From contig CAUYLG010051170.1 in the NCBI GenBank assembly GCA_963573385.1, positions 21,644 to 85,643 on the forward strand: DNA of 64,000 nucleotides. The letters run 5' to 3'. The position numbers were made by a program, and so were the translations under genes. This document shows positions 12,222-23,706 of the stretch, in pieces (the stretch's first letter is position 1; each line of letters starts with the position of its first letter). The DNA is from Cacajao melanocephalus (taxonomy: Eukaryota; Chordata; Mammalia; Primates; Pitheciidae). Under the pieces are notes generated by a model. That model searched no databases and had not been told where the DNA came from. It saw only the letters and a program-made list of their open reading frames with translations.

Positions 12222-12299
12222 TTGGGTTGGTGCAAAAGTATTTGCAGCTTTTGTCGTTACTTTAATGTCAAAAACCACATTGCTTTTGCACCAACCTGT
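12222..12299. mobile_element. MADE1 mini-mariner (mir-548-type hairpin)
   Basis: About 78 bp and nearly palindromic: ggttggtgcaaaagta at the left and its complement tgcttttgcaccaacc at the right, around a tcgttactttaatg centre. This is a full-length MADE1, a non-autonomous mariner relative found in primates. Copies of this family gave rise to the miR-548 hairpins. Whether this copy is transcribed or processed cannot be read from the sequence. Confidence 0.95.
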
Positions 12300-12474
12300 C
12301 ACAGGTGTCTCTTAAGGCTATAAGCTAATAAAGGTGAAGAGATAAAGTTGGTCCAAAGGGAGGAAAGAGGAAGGGGAAGGAGTCTAAATGACACCTATGC
12401 AATCTTTAATATGCTTCAGGAGAGATTGATCTAGAATGTAGAGGGCACTCAATTAATGGCAGCTTTTGTCTTTT

Positions 12475-12927
12475 TTTAAAAATTTACTTTAAGTTCTGAG
12501 ATAACATGTGCAGAATGTGCAGGTTTATTACATAGGTGTAAGTGTGCCACGGTGGTTTGCTGCACCTATCAACCCATCATCTAGGTTTTAAGTCCTGCAT
12601 ACATTAGGTATTTGTCCTAATGCTCTCCTTCCCCTTCCTCCTACCCCCTGACAGGCCCTGGTGTGTGATATTCCCCTCCCTGTGTCCATGTGTTCTCATT
12701 GTTCAACTCCCACTTATGAGTGAGAACATGCGATGTTTCATTTTGTGTTCCTGTTTGCTGAGAATGATGGCTTCCAGCTTCATCTATGTCCCTGCAAAGG
12801 ACATGAACTCATTCTTTTTTTATGGCCACATAGTATTCCATAGTGTATATATGCCACATTTTCTTTGTCCAGTCTGTCACTGATGAATATTTGGGTTGGT
12901 TCCTTGTCTTTACTATTGTAAATAGTG
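12475..12927 (-). mobile_element. L1 3' end, antisense, with near-perfect TSD
   Basis: Reversed L1 3' end: tttactttaagttctgag, gtgtgccacggtggtttgct, cactcccacttatgag-like region, gacatgaactcattcttttt and ggccacatagtattccatag. The target duplication is ggcagcttttgtct at 12458-12471 and ggcagtttttgtct at 12928-12941, one mismatch. Confidence 0.92.
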
Positions 12928-12941
12928 GGCAGTTTTTGTCT

Positions 12942-13349
12942 TTATTATGTCATCTGTTTAGGTTTTGTGAAAGAACATTGTACCAAAAAATTTACCAAAA
13001 ATTATATTTTTGTAAAATAAAAAGTTATGTGTTCATTTACAAAACACAAGAAACTTTAACATGTAAAAAATAAAAATCAAAACAATAATTATTTTAAATA
13101 ACCATTGTTCACATTACTGCGTGTTGCCTCACCTGTTCCTCTTCACATATGCACCAATAGAAAGAAGGGTAGATCAATAGGAAGACAGGCAGACAGATCC
13201 AAATGTAAACAAGTTGTAACAGTGGGCTCCTACTATGTATTTATGTTACTTTGAAAAAGCTATTGAATTTGTTTAGCTTGAATTTAATGAAAGAAAAGTA
13301 AGTTGTTGTGAAACTGTTAGTAAAATGGCTAATAGTATTATTAACTGAG
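12942..13349. other. AT-rich unique sequence
   Basis: No repeat family or gene recognised. Several short A/T-rich frames are not credible. Confidence 0.35.
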
Positions 13350-13425
13350 TATTTCATTTCAAGAGATATTCATTCTGAGAAGATGGCTATTTCTTTTCAA
13401 GAGCTATTCATTCTGAAAAGAACTG
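13350..13425. repeat. 38-bp tandem duplication, two copies
   Basis: A unit starting tatttcatttcaagagatat at 13350 repeats at 13388 as tatttcttttcaagagctat, followed in both by tcattctga. The period is 38 bp with a few substitutions. Confidence 0.85.
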
Positions 13426-13454
13426 GAGTTTAAGAAAAATCTGAGTCTCTATCA

Positions 13455-13660
13455 GACAGGATTTTTTTGTTGTAAGTAATGGAAAAGTGGCCACACTGGT
13501 TTAAATAGTAAGAGGACGTTGATGCTTACAGAAGTCTAGTGTTTGAGGTTTTCTAGTCATTCCATTCTAGCAGGCAGTTCAATAATTTCATTGAGGTTCA
13601 GAGTTCTGTTTCTTTCTGCTACCCCAGAGCTGACTCTGCCCTAAGGATGGTTCCTTATGG
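13455..13660 (-). repeat. Ancient LTR-like repeat fragment, antisense
   Basis: Has gtctctatcagacaggat, then ttgttgtaagtaatggaaaa and the cacactggtttaaatagtaa region. This is the reverse of the 3' end of the old LTR class also seen at 3887-4200 and 32430-32620. Heavily decayed. Confidence 0.4.
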
Positions 13661-14274
13661 TTGTAGGATTTCTTGGTGATAATATAACTAACCTTACAGA
13701 ACAACAACTTACCTACTTTCTCTGCATTAATTGGGTCCTCACAACTATCACAAAGGAAGCTACCATCATTATCTCTCTTTTATAGAGAAGGAAAACTCAT
13801 TATTTAACAGGATAGCCTACCAAATGAAACATTTCTTATTTCATTTAACTCATTTGATTAAACTGTATTCTAAGACATTTGGGTTTTTTCCCCTATTCAC
13901 TCTTAATTCTGGCATATGCATTTGTAAATTGTAATGTCATTGGGACTATATTTAAATTTGACTTGACAACATTAACATGTCCTAAGATTCAGTTCAGAGA
14001 AGCCTGACAGTACGTTCTTTAACTTTAGGATGGCATAAAATAATCATTTTTGAACCTGCGTAATAAAGCTTGAAAGTAGGGAAAATAATCTGCTTTTCTC
14101 CCTTTTTTGTGTTGTCTGTCAGAATTGATTTGGGATTTTTTTGTCTTGTGTTTTTGTTTTAAAAGTAACTTAATAATCTTTTATAAGAAATAAATAGAAG
14201 ATTTATTGGGTTCCTTTGTTTGTAAACAAAAAAGTAATAAATGAATCCCTATATTCCCCTCCCTTCAAAAAAGA

Positions 14275-14400
14275 AAAGAAAGGCTCAGAGAAGTTAAGTA
14301 ACTTACTCAGAGTCATATAGCTCGTAACTGGTAGAACAACAATTCCAAAGAAATAGTCTGAAATCTGATTTTTTTTACCCTTTACATTATCTACAAAATA
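14275..14400 (-). repeat. MIR SINE fragment, antisense
   Basis: Reversed MIR core: aaggctcagagaagttaagt, aacttactcagagtcatata, gctcgtaactggtagaac. A weaker MIR-like segment lies upstream near 13690-13820. Confidence 0.7.
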
Positions 14401-14414
14401 CAAGAAACTTTATT

Positions 14415-14940
14415 GACCCTGATTTCTTACCCTTTGTTGGGTAACTTTACAGTACTACTCAGTAAAGGGGTAGAGTAAATCTCCTCATCCTTGACTTTGG
14501 GCTCAAGTATGTGATTTCCTTTGGCCAAGATCATGAAACAGAAATGACAATGTGACAGCTTTGAGTATAGGCCTTAAGAGGTTTAATGTTTCTATTTTCG
14601 TGGCTTGTGAGAATATTCCCTGGCAAACTCACTGGCCATTGCTATGAGAATGTACCCTGGTTAGCTCACTGGACCAAGGAGGATAACAGACAAGAGGAAC
14701 AGATGTACAGATCTTCAGGTAGTATAGACCCAGCTCTACTTCCTGGATCAGGTGATTCCCAGCTGAGCCACTAACATACAAACAATCTTAGCTAAAGGTC
14801 AGTGGAACTGTTCCAGCCAACCCACAGGGGTATCAACTAAATTAATACTTATTGTTATGGGTCATATCAATAATACTTCCTGTTCTGAGATTTTGTGGTT
14901 GTTTGTTACACAGCATTATTACAGCAATAGCTGACTGATA
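14415..14940 (+). repeat. Ancient MaLR/ERVL-type LTR, sense
   Basis: About 525 bp: aaatctcctcatccttgact, ttgggctcaagtatgtgatt, cctttggccaagatcatgaa, ctcactggaccaaggaggat, and a 3' end ttttgtggttgtttgttaca followed by tagctgactgataca. The same family recurs at 37700-38115. No internal retroviral coding region adjoins it. Confidence 0.65.
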
Positions 14941-15984
14941 CAATCTGATTCCATAGCATAGGCTCTTAACTATTGCTCCTTCTGCCTGTGTTGTATGTAT
15001 GCCTGTCCTCCACTATACAGATGCTGTTCTTCCTGAGTGAGGAGAGTGCTGGAAGCCGAGGAAGATGTCTCAGAGCCAGGCAGTAAGCCTTGGGACTCAG
15101 GCTGGCAATGGCTGTTTCCCTTGGAACACATGACCTTGGGCAGCACTTACTAGGAAAGTAACCACTCAGGGCTGAACCTCTCAATCATGCATTGCTATGG
15201 ATCCACAGGGACTGCAAAATGCTTGGTGCAGTCTTATCAGCAAGGCACGCCTCTGGTTTCTTCTGGATGCTCCCTCTTTTTTAAATCTCCCTCTCTTGGG
15301 ACTAGGCTTGCTTGTACCTGTGGAAACCAAGGCAGTACAGAGGGAGGAGGTAGGTTCCAACTGATACCTCACCGGGCCTGGGTCAGGAGAGCAGCTAGGG
15401 TGGAAACTCTGGGCCTTGCTGGGTGAGTGGACACCTTTTAGGCTCAGCACCCTGCCTCATCGCTCAGTCGAGCAGCTCTGAATTGCTTGCTGCTCTCCTG
15501 AAATTCCCGTATTCTCTCTTGGGGGCTTTATGTACGTGGTTCCTTCTGCGGGAGCATTGGGTCACCTGATGTCTTATGATAAGTTCCCCAAAAAGAGACG
15601 GACATGGAGATTCTTGTACAAGTGGCTTTCCGAGGAATGGTTCCCGGGAGCAAGCAGGCAGAGAGCGAGAGAAGAGGCTGCGCAGCACTGTGCATTCAGG
15701 AAGAGTCCAGCCTCAGCCTGACCCTGCGGGGAGCTCTGGAGACTGGATAGCACCAGAGTTTCTCCACCTTCAGGCAGGGAGACTGGGCTTTTGAAACCTC
15801 ACATCAGCCACTGACTAAATTCTGCCTTTCTGGGTGGTAGTGGGGGGAACACAGAATTTCTCAGGAAATCGGGTGAAGTGGCTCCCTGCCTGGTCAGATG
15901 CTCTCCTGGAGAGGGGCAGTGGTGAGCCCTTAGCAACCCCATCTCAGTGGCAGGGTGGGTGCACCAGGGCCAAGTACTCCTGGC
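14941..15984. other. Unique stretch, no gene seen
   Basis: About 1 kb of moderate-GC DNA without recognised repeats. Short frames on both strands overlap and show no domain, signal peptide or conserved splice arrangement that I can defend. Confidence 0.4.
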
Positions 15985-16262
15985 CAACTCCTCCTTATCC
16001 TTTAGGTTTCAACTTGAATGCCACTTCCTCCAGGAAGGCTTCTCTGCCTCCTTTCTCCCTGGCTTTGTGGTTGGTGCTTATCTGTGCTCCCATAGTTCTT
16101 TTCTGCTCCCGTTTTTAACCATCAACATACACAGATACCGAATGTCGATTCAATGACTGTCTCCCCATTTTCACCTCCAGGAAGGCAGGGACTATGCCAA
16201 CCTTGTTTGTCAGTGTATCTTCGGCACCTGGCACGCAGTAGTTGGGCAACATATTTCAGTGA
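15985..16262 (+). repeat. L2 LINE 3' end, sense
   Basis: Runs from ctccttatcctttaggtttc and caacttgaatgccacttcct through gaaggcttctctgcctcc to a tail region ggaaggcagggactatgcc, cggcacctggcacgcagtag. The GGAA-rich tract begins exactly where the L2 3' end (normally gaatgaatgaat) would terminate. Confidence 0.85.
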
Positions 16263-16450
16263 AAGGAAGGGAGGAAGGGAGGGAGGAAGAAAGGAATGAA
16301 TGAAGGAAGGAATGGAGGGAAGAAGGAAGAGAGAAATAAGGGAAGGAAAAGAAAGAAAGAAGAGAGGGAGGGAGAAAGGAAGGGAAAAGGAAAGGGGAGA
16401 AGGGAGGGAGAGAGAAAGGAAAAAAGGAAGGAGGGAGGGGGAAGTGAGGA
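16262..16450 (+). repeat. GGAA/GGGA purine-rich microsatellite
   Basis: About 190 bp of almost pure A/G with many GGAA cores (ggaagggaggaagggaggga and variants), growing from the L2 3' tail. Low complexity explains the 180-codon minus frame at 16122-16664 rich in Ser/Leu/Pro, which is not a gene. GGAA tracts are potential ETS-factor binding arrays. Confidence 0.92.
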
Positions 16451-16869
16451 ATGTGAAAACTACAGGGATATGGATCATTGCCAAGTATTCTTCGAATGAA
16501 TGCTTACACCCTGAGTTTAGGAGAACAGGACTGTCTCCAGGCCATACTTTGAGATGTCTGCAAAACATGAACTGAGCAAGCATTAAAAATAACCAGAGGG
16601 TCTGCCCCTGGTTTCCTGGGGCTCTGAGAACCATCAGTGTATGGTCCTGGCTGAAACTAGGCATTGTTAGCTCAGAGAAACTCTGGCTCCTTCTTAAGGA
16701 GGGCTCCCTGTTTGTCTATGGCAGCCCTGATTATGCCACCCCACCTCCAGGGCTTCTGCAGACCCAGGAATCCAGACCTCAGCTTTCCTTTTTGTTTTCC
16801 TCCTTGACCCTCTCAGATGCAGTTGAGCGCTATAAAGCCCAGCACAAGTCATCTTGTGCAGCCCCCTCC

Positions 16870-16985
16870 CTGAAAAAATGGGGAAACTGAGGCAAGGGGA
16901 AGGCTAGGGACTGATCCAAGATCACTCAGCAAGCTGAAAGTGTCCCTAGGACTAGAATCCAGCACTGCTGGGCCTAAGCATATGC
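16870..16985 (-). repeat. MIR SINE fragment, antisense
   Basis: Reversed MIR core: tgaaaaaatggggaaactga, ggcaaggggaaggctaggga, ccaagatcactcagcaagc, taggactagaatccagc. A second, weaker antisense MIR-like stretch lies at about 17250-17350 (gtaaactgagccccagagaa). Confidence 0.7.
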
Positions 16986-17429
16986 TGCCTCCCCCTGCAC
17001 TCTCTCAGGTTTAACTCTTTGAGATCAACCCCAGTGAATTTGATCCTGGAGAGAGAACCCAGGGAGAGATGAATTTGCTACTGCAGGGTAGTAGGAGGCA
17101 TACACAGAAAGGGGGGCACCCAGCTTTCTCCACTGAGACTTGATGGGCTTCCTCTGCTGAGGATGCCACTATTGAGCCAACACATTCAGACCATGGCCAC
17201 AGAGCCACAGACTTCAAGGGAATACCCTTAAACATCTCTGAGCTCAATTCTGTCCTAGTAAAAAAGGTAAACTGAGCCCCAGAGAAGACAGGGATGGGGC
17301 CCAAAGACACATAGTCATCCTCATTGCAGAACCAAGACTAGAACTAAGCTCATCTTGCCTCTTAGTCTGTGGTTTTGTGGCAAAAGCTACTCTTTGCCTA
17401 TTCAAAGCCACCACTCATGCCCCCTTCCC

Positions 17430-17765
17430 TCCTGCTGATCCAGTTCCAATCTCCGACAAGTAAGGAGCCATCTGCTCCCTTAACCAGTACAAAGATGCAA
17501 TCTCCTTAGAACAAAGCTTTTTTGCCTTAATCCTCTTTTTTTCTCCATTGGATTCAGATGTGAAGACTGGAGAGCTAGCAGCCATTTTTGGACCAGGAGG
17601 CAAAAACATGTGGTCCAAAGTCAATATGCTAAGGATGGTGGAACTGAAAGATGAAACAGATCTTAGACCTTGACCACATAAGTGAGTAGCCGAACCAATG
17701 TCCCCACATGCCATTCTTTAAATATCTTATTGTGGGAGAAAACCCTCTATTAATTTAGATCACAA
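17430..17765 (+). repeat. Ancient LTR-like repeat, sense
   Basis: Contains gctagcagccatttttggac, caggaggcaaaaacatgtgg, tatgctaaggatggtggaac and gaaagatgaaacagatctta. This order is typical of an old LTR class with gcagccatcttggaccatgag. Boundaries and subfamily are uncertain. Confidence 0.45.
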
Positions 17766-18707
17766 GTAGTAGGCTTTTCTGTTCCTTGAAGTCTGGAGCT
17801 TTCCTTACTGACAAAGACATTTTCCACACTATTTCTTATGTGTGTTTTGAGATGGCCAGGTAACATACAGGCTTGCCCATTTCATGGATAGAGAAACTGT
17901 AGCGAATCTATGCAGTTCCAAGCTATCCTGCCTTGGATCCTTTCACACTCCAGATTTGCAGAAAATCTATGCATTTCATTTGGTCCCAGGCTTGCATTAC
18001 AAAGTGGGAGGAAATGTCTTTTTCAAACAAATATTGTCCCGGCACATCGTGTGGGTCCTGGGTTTGCAGGAATATCAAATAGCACTGAATTAGGCCATGG
18101 TTTGGGGAATCCTGGCTGCAGCCCCACTAGTTTTTCTGGGGCTTCATCCTGAGAGTGCAGTGGTGGGGCCAGCAGTAGAGCAGGAGGAAGTAGGATGGGT
18201 CTCAATTAATTAACAAAAAATGGCTTCATTTTGAAGGGGGGAAAAAACCCCTCTGCCATTGGAGACTTAGCTGTATAAGAGCTACTTCAATCAATATGCA
18301 GTAAGAAAACGAGGGCATTAGACATGAATTTCCTGCTGGCTGACTGTCATTGCACCTCAAAGCTTGATATTAAAACCAGATGATGTTATGGAACACCCAA
18401 GCCTCAGCCACTTCCGTGTGCCTGGAGAATGGGGGACTCACCTGCACTGACTGCTCAGAGAAGCTGATCTCCTGGGTATCCCAGCTCTGGGATCTAAATG
18501 CCTTTTCAGCCTGGCCTCCCCTAGCCTTAGCCTGGCTAGAGCCAAGTCTCATTTAGAGGAAGATGGGGTTCTTTCTGTCTTGTTTAGATGAGTTGCTCTT
18601 AGAACACAGAATGTTCTTCTCGAAGGAAGCTCTGAGCTTCCCATCTTGCAGAGCCTTTTTATATATAGGATTCACATGTGAAAACTCTGTGTATCCATGA
18701 GGTAATT
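17766..18707. other. Unique stretch, no gene seen
   Basis: No recognisable repeat. The AT-rich part near 18200-18300 (ctcaattaattaacaaaaaa) is followed by complex sequence that could be conserved. Frames are short and without motifs. Confidence 0.35.
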
Positions 18708-18990
18708 CTGGCTGTTGTAAAAAACACACACTAAAATGTCAGTGTCTTGACGTGATAAAAACGTATTTTCTCGCTTCCATTATTAGTCTAAGGCAAGAGT
18801 TTCTGGTAGATAGATGACATACACATGATGATAGGGACATGGGCTCCTTCTAGATTTAGGCTTCATCCTCCCTAGGTCCTCCATATTAATCCACAGAGGA
18901 GCAAAAATAAGGGAAGGCAGACTGCTTCTTTAGTGCTCTGGGGAATGGAAGTTAAATAACTTCCTCAAAGCCCAGCCACAGCTGGATATG
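18708..18990 (-). repeat. Ancient LTR-type repeat, antisense
   Basis: Begins ctggctgttgtaaaaaacac, then taaaatgtcagtgtcttgac and the cgtattttctcgcttcc segment, later ggcttcatcctccctaggtc. It matches the reversed pattern of the element at 3430-3790. Old and decayed. Confidence 0.45.
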
Positions 18991-19394
18991 TCCAGTTGCA
19001 TGTTCCACAGGTACCTCAAAGGACCTCTTCATCTCCATCCCCCTCCAACCCACTCCTCTCACTCCACACAGGCAGTCCCGGGTGATTCGCTTTTGTCAGC
19101 CCAGGTCTCCAAGCCCTGAGGTCATCTGGGGCTAGCTGTTGCCTCACTTCCCAGGGCTCCTTAGCCTCCAAGAGCGATATTCTACTGCATGGTTCATCTC
19201 ACCGATCTCCCGTGCCTGTCAACCTGGCTGTGCTTCCTGCCTCCACGGAGCTCAAGATTACATTATGAGCATCTTGAGGCCAACACAACACACATCCACA
19301 GTGCTGAGCACGGGCACTGATACTTGAATACTGAACAGTGCAGAAGGTATTGGTCCGGTGCTGTGACCCAGAATGATGATCCAACCTATCCCTT

Positions 19395-19640
19395 TCTCTC
19401 TTCTGGAGAAGCCATGCAGTAATGTGCTCAAGGAGTCTGGAATCCTGGGTTCGCCTCCTGCCTCTACCAGCTAGTGGCTGAGTGATCCTGGGCATATGAA
19501 TTAGTGTATCTAGACCACAGCCTGCTCATCTATAGAGTGGGGATAAGAGATTCCTGCCTCCTAGGGCTGATGAGAAGGGTCAGGGAGACAAATGATACAA
19601 AGCATCGCCGTGGTGTCTGGTGCACTTTCAAAAAACACAG
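19395..19640 (+). repeat. MIR SINE, sense, near full length
   Basis: MIR order is intact: gtctggaatcctgggttcgc, accagctagtggctgagtga, tcctgggcatatgaattagt, gctcatctatagagtgggga, gggctgatgagaagggtc. About 240 bp. Confidence 0.85.
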
Positions 19641-21479
19641 TGACTGGCAGGCATTTGGTCCAGATGGTTCCAGCTGTGTTCCATTTGCCCCCTCCCCCCG
19701 CCCGCAGACTGAATCTCCACCCTCTACACCTGTTTTCTGGCTTGAGAGAATGGCGTCTATGAACAGCAACAAGGGCTCCCTCGCTCTCTAGCTTCTGGCT
19801 GGGTTTGGCCAATGCAAGGTCCCAACGGGCTTGTGGAAGGTGCAAGGAAAAGCAGGTTGGCTTTTATTTATTTTATTTATTTAATCCTCCAGCTCCCCTA
19901 TGCCTGGGTCGCCAGGCACTGCCTGTACCCTGTATTGAAGGCGGCGCTCTCTGTAAAGCCACATCGTGCATTCTGTAACAGCTGCTCCTTCAAGACTACC
20001 TCCATGGATTCCAGCCTGTAGGTGCTGCCCCTTGCTTTTTCAGCATCCTCACACTTGCCCGTGCCTTTGAAAACAGTCCCTTTACTAACTAACCTCACTT
20101 CCCATTACTCAGTTTGGTTGCACTGGTTCCTTCAGGGCCCTGACCAGTTCAGCATTGTTAATTACTTCTATATAGCATTTTATATTTTTCAAAAATTTTT
20201 CCCCATTCACAATCACAATAAATTTTTTCCAAGGTTCTTCAAACTCCCACTTGACAATAGAACAATCAAAAATCCAGAGAGGGCAAGCACCTTTCACAAG
20301 GTCGTGTGACTCAGGAGCAGGGAGACCCGCGGGCAGAGGCAAAATCCATTCCCGCTTCCTCCACTCCATTTTCTCTAGGCTGAGCTGCTCTATAGGGTAT
20401 TGGGCTTGTTTCCCTCTGGGCCAAGAGAGGAAACTTTCTGACACAGATGATCAGAGGAGCTGGGTTGTGGGAGAGACTTCGGGCGAGAGCCAAAACACAG
20501 CAAAGGATTCAGAGCTAGAGATGAAGCTTTTAATAATAAATAAACGCCAAGATTGGGCCTTCACATGGAAGGCTTGGGAAGCCTGTAGCCAGCATGGGGT
20601 GCCCAGGAAGCTGCCCGCCCTCAGCCTACAGGATTCTCTGGTCATTGTCCAAATGGTCAGTGGGACAGAGTCTTGGGGGATGATCTTCAAACCCCAAAGG
20701 GGATGGGAAGAGAATATTTCAGGATGATCCCTTTTTTCATACAAATAAAGAGGCTCTTAGAAGTCGTATCAAGTGTCTGAATTTCCTGACTGTATATTAA
20801 TCCGCTTTCATGTGAATTATGCAATATTGTCATGGAAGAAAGGAGCAGCTGGACGTTGGATGAGCAGCCCTGGAATCAAAGAGGACCCATGCTGCGCTGT
20901 AACCTCTGCAAAGAAGCTCACGGAGGCTGGGCTGCCCTGTGGCGCCCTGTCTTCCTCCCACCCATGGGGCAAATATGTGCCCAGAGGGAGCCAGGGAGGC
21001 CCAGGGCCAGTGGTGAGGATGGGGTGAGCTAGAAAATAAGTCAGATGCTTCATCAAAAGGGACTGCTCCAGAATTCAGGTTAATGGTTGCCAGGTTGACA
21101 TTGCAGCCCCGTGAAACAAAACCTTCTGAGTTTTCAAGCGAAGCCCAGAGCCCAGGATTTTATGGGAAGTCTTCCTATCTTTATATGTTGGCGACACATT
21201 CTGATTTCTAGGAGATACTGTGTAAACCAGTAAAAGTTGCCACGGGTTGCTCATGTGCGGCCTCTGCTGATTTGCTGTGTCAGAGGGTTCTACTTGGAGG
21301 CTTGGGAAAGCAGCAGCATTTTTGACTTGGCCTGAAATTACACTACAGCCTTCACCTCTGTCTTTCTCTCTTTCTGTCTTCACCCTCATCAGATGTCTCT
21401 CCCTACTGCACCCAGTTTTCGAGTGTGATAAAACCAGGAGTGGGCTAGAGATGTGTATTTGGAAATGGGGCCTCTGAAG
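19641..21479. other. Unique stretch, no gene seen
   Basis: Nearly 1.8 kb. A faint antisense MIR may lie near 20230-20320 (ccagagagggcaagcacctt). The 158-codon plus frame at 20251-20727 and its antisense shadows show no recognisable family. I cannot support an exon. Confidence 0.4.
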
Positions 21480-21776
21480 GAGTAGTTAAGGTTAAATAGG
21501 TCTTAAGGGTGGGCCCTGATCTTATAGGACTAGTGCCCTTTGAAGAAGAGACACCAGAGAGCCCTCTCTTTCTCTCTCTTCTCAAACACAAGCCGAGGAA
21601 AGGCCATGTAGAGACACAGGGAGAAGGTGGCCTGGAAGAGCTCCTTCCCCGGAAACGGCCATGCTGGACTCTGATCTAAAACTTCCAGCCTCCAGAACCA
21701 GGAACAAATACGTTTTTGTTGTTTGCGCCCACACAGCCATGGTATTTGGGGATGGCAGCCTAAACTAACTAGGACA
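21480..21776 (+). repeat. MLT1-type MaLR LTR fragment, sense
   Basis: 3' part of an MLT1-like LTR: ttaagggtgggccctgatct, actagtgccctttgaagaag, gagacacagggagaaggtgg, aacttccagcctccagaacc, ending aaactaactaggaca. The start is lost or too decayed to see. Confidence 0.72.
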
Positions 21777-22939
21777 GGGTCCAAGCACTTGGCTTCTGTT
21801 GCTGGTGTCCCAGGGACTCATATTTCCAATCTGCCCTCTAGGGGTCATACCCACCTCGCAGGGCTTGCTGATGGGATTGGTGGTTGTGAATGTTTCTTGT
21901 CAGTATGGAGACCCATGATCAGGTAAGAGAAGTGGGCAACTCGTGAGGACCCCAGCTCTCTGATAGCAAGCACCAGGTATGACGATCCATCTACATACTC
22001 TGGTGTGAAAAGGGGGTAATCTTGTTCTTCCAAAACTAAATGAAGCTTCCATCCTTTTCCGTGGCAGAAATTTATCCTCAGGGTATTTGGATTTTGCCCC
22101 CATCTCACTCAAGGTTCATCCAGGGGGACAGGAGCTGCTGTGGGTATTTCCAGTAAAAAAAATCTTAATTCAGGCAATTGGGACATTGTGCAATTCTTAA
22201 AAGGCAGTGGGTAGGGGTGGTGATGGAAGCCAAAGTTGGGAAGGTTACTGATGACTTTCAAGAAATCTGGAAGTTCAGGAGTTATGAGGGAGCCTCTGCC
22301 CATGACCTCAGCTGCCTGTGCCCCAGTGCCTGGGCTTCTCGGGGAGGAATTTGGGTATCATGGGAAGCCAGCCTGCTGGTGTTCATGACTATGTGATTCT
22401 TCCTTCCTCTCCCTTCTCTCTTCAGCGGCTCAGAATGCTCCTCAAGGTCTTTCTTTATACCTGAGTCCCGAAGCTGTAAAATGTTCTCTTGCAACAGCTG
22501 CAGAGATAAAGTGCCAGGTGCTGAGGTGTGGTCCAGGCTCCAGGTTAGCCAGATTGCCTATCCCAGAACCAGAACTGTTTTTGGTCTAATCTGGGCTTGG
22601 ACAAAGCCAGTAGGCAGTCTCTGGAGGCTGAGCCTCTCCTATTGAGCTGAGGAGCCCTCTTGCTTTGGAATTTGCAGCCAGATGTTCTCTCCTATTTTCC
22701 TTTTCAGGTTTCAGCCCTGGGCTCTCCAGCTACCTGCCACTCAAGATCTCTCACGGGGTCTTTGCAGAGCCTCTGGGGTCTTCTGCCCCTGCTGTTTACT
22801 TGTGTGGGTTATTTCCTACACAAGCTTTCTCTCCATGCCACCTCCCTTGACACAACTGCAACTAGCTTAAGTGGCTAATTAAAGTGATGCAATCCTTTCT
22901 CCTTTTTTTTTTTCCTTTATTCTTTCTATCTAGAAGGCA
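21777..22939. other. Unique stretch, no gene seen
   Basis: About 1.1 kb without recognisable repeats or domains, with a T-rich run near 22905-22916. Frames are short and overlap on both strands. Confidence 0.38.
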
Positions 22940-23060
22940 TGGAAAGCTGTGGGATTGGCCAGACCTGGATTGGAATCCTGGCTTTAACTTTGGAACTGTG
23001 TACTTTGGACTTCACTAATCCAACTTCGATTTCTTCACCTATACACTGGGTTCATAAGTC
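22940..23060 (+). repeat. MIR SINE fragment, sense
   Basis: Matches MIR 5' half: ggccagacctggattggaat, cctggctttaactttggaac, then ttcttcacctatacactggg. Partial and diverged. Confidence 0.6.
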
Positions 23061-23190
23061 ACAAGATTAGAGGGAGGAGAGCTCATGGATGAAATGCCAC
23101 CACTTGTGCTGGTCTCTTCCTGGGGCTGGGTCCCCTAGGCCAGGTTCAGGACACTGGAAAATGTGGCAAATGCAGAGAGACAACCTCTGA

Positions 23191-23706
23191 CAGTGGACCC
23201 TAACCTTTTTGGCACCAGGAATGGGTTTCATGGAAGACAGTTTTTCCATGGGCCAGGACAGGGGGAAATGGTTTGGGATAAATCAGGTGCGTTATACTTA
23301 TTGTGTACTTTGTTTCTATTATTATTACCTTGTAATAGATAACAAAATAATTATACAACTCACCATAATGTAGAATCAGCAGGAACTCTGAACTTGTTTT
23401 CCTGCAACTAGACGGTCCCATCTGGAGGTGATGGGAGACAGTGACATGAGCATTAGATTCTCACAGGGAGCATGCAACCTAGATCCCTCGCATGCACAGT
23501 TCACAATAGGGTTCATGCTCCTATGAGAATCTAATGCTACCCCCATCTGAGAGGAGGCAGAGCTCAGGAGTTAATGAGAGCAATGGGGAGAAGCTAAAAG
23601 TACAGATGAAGTTTCCCTCACTCACCTGCACTCACCTCCTGCTGTTTCTGTTCCTACTAGGCCAGGGATTAGTACTGGTCCATGGCCAGGGGGTTGGGGA
23701 ACCCTG
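23191..23706. mobile_element. Palindromic DNA transposon with terminal inverted repeats
   Basis: Ends are inverted: cagtggaccctaacc at 23191 and ggttggggaaccctg ending at 23706. The interior holds a second, longer inverted repeat at 23450-23537 (gcattagattctcac and gagaatctaatgc). I recognise the sequence as a common mammalian cut-and-paste element, probably hAT class, but do not trust myself to name it. It has no coding capacity. Confidence 0.8.

Noticed and set aside
16122..16664. 180-codon minus-strand open frame
   Set aside because: Its length comes from the purine-only GGAA tract, which lacks stop codons when read as TTCC. The translation is Ser/Leu/Pro/Phe low complexity.
20251..20727. 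158-codon plus-strand frame in repeat-poor DNA
   Set aside because: No recognisable family, overlapping antisense frames of similar quality, no credible splice context. Not reported as a gene.
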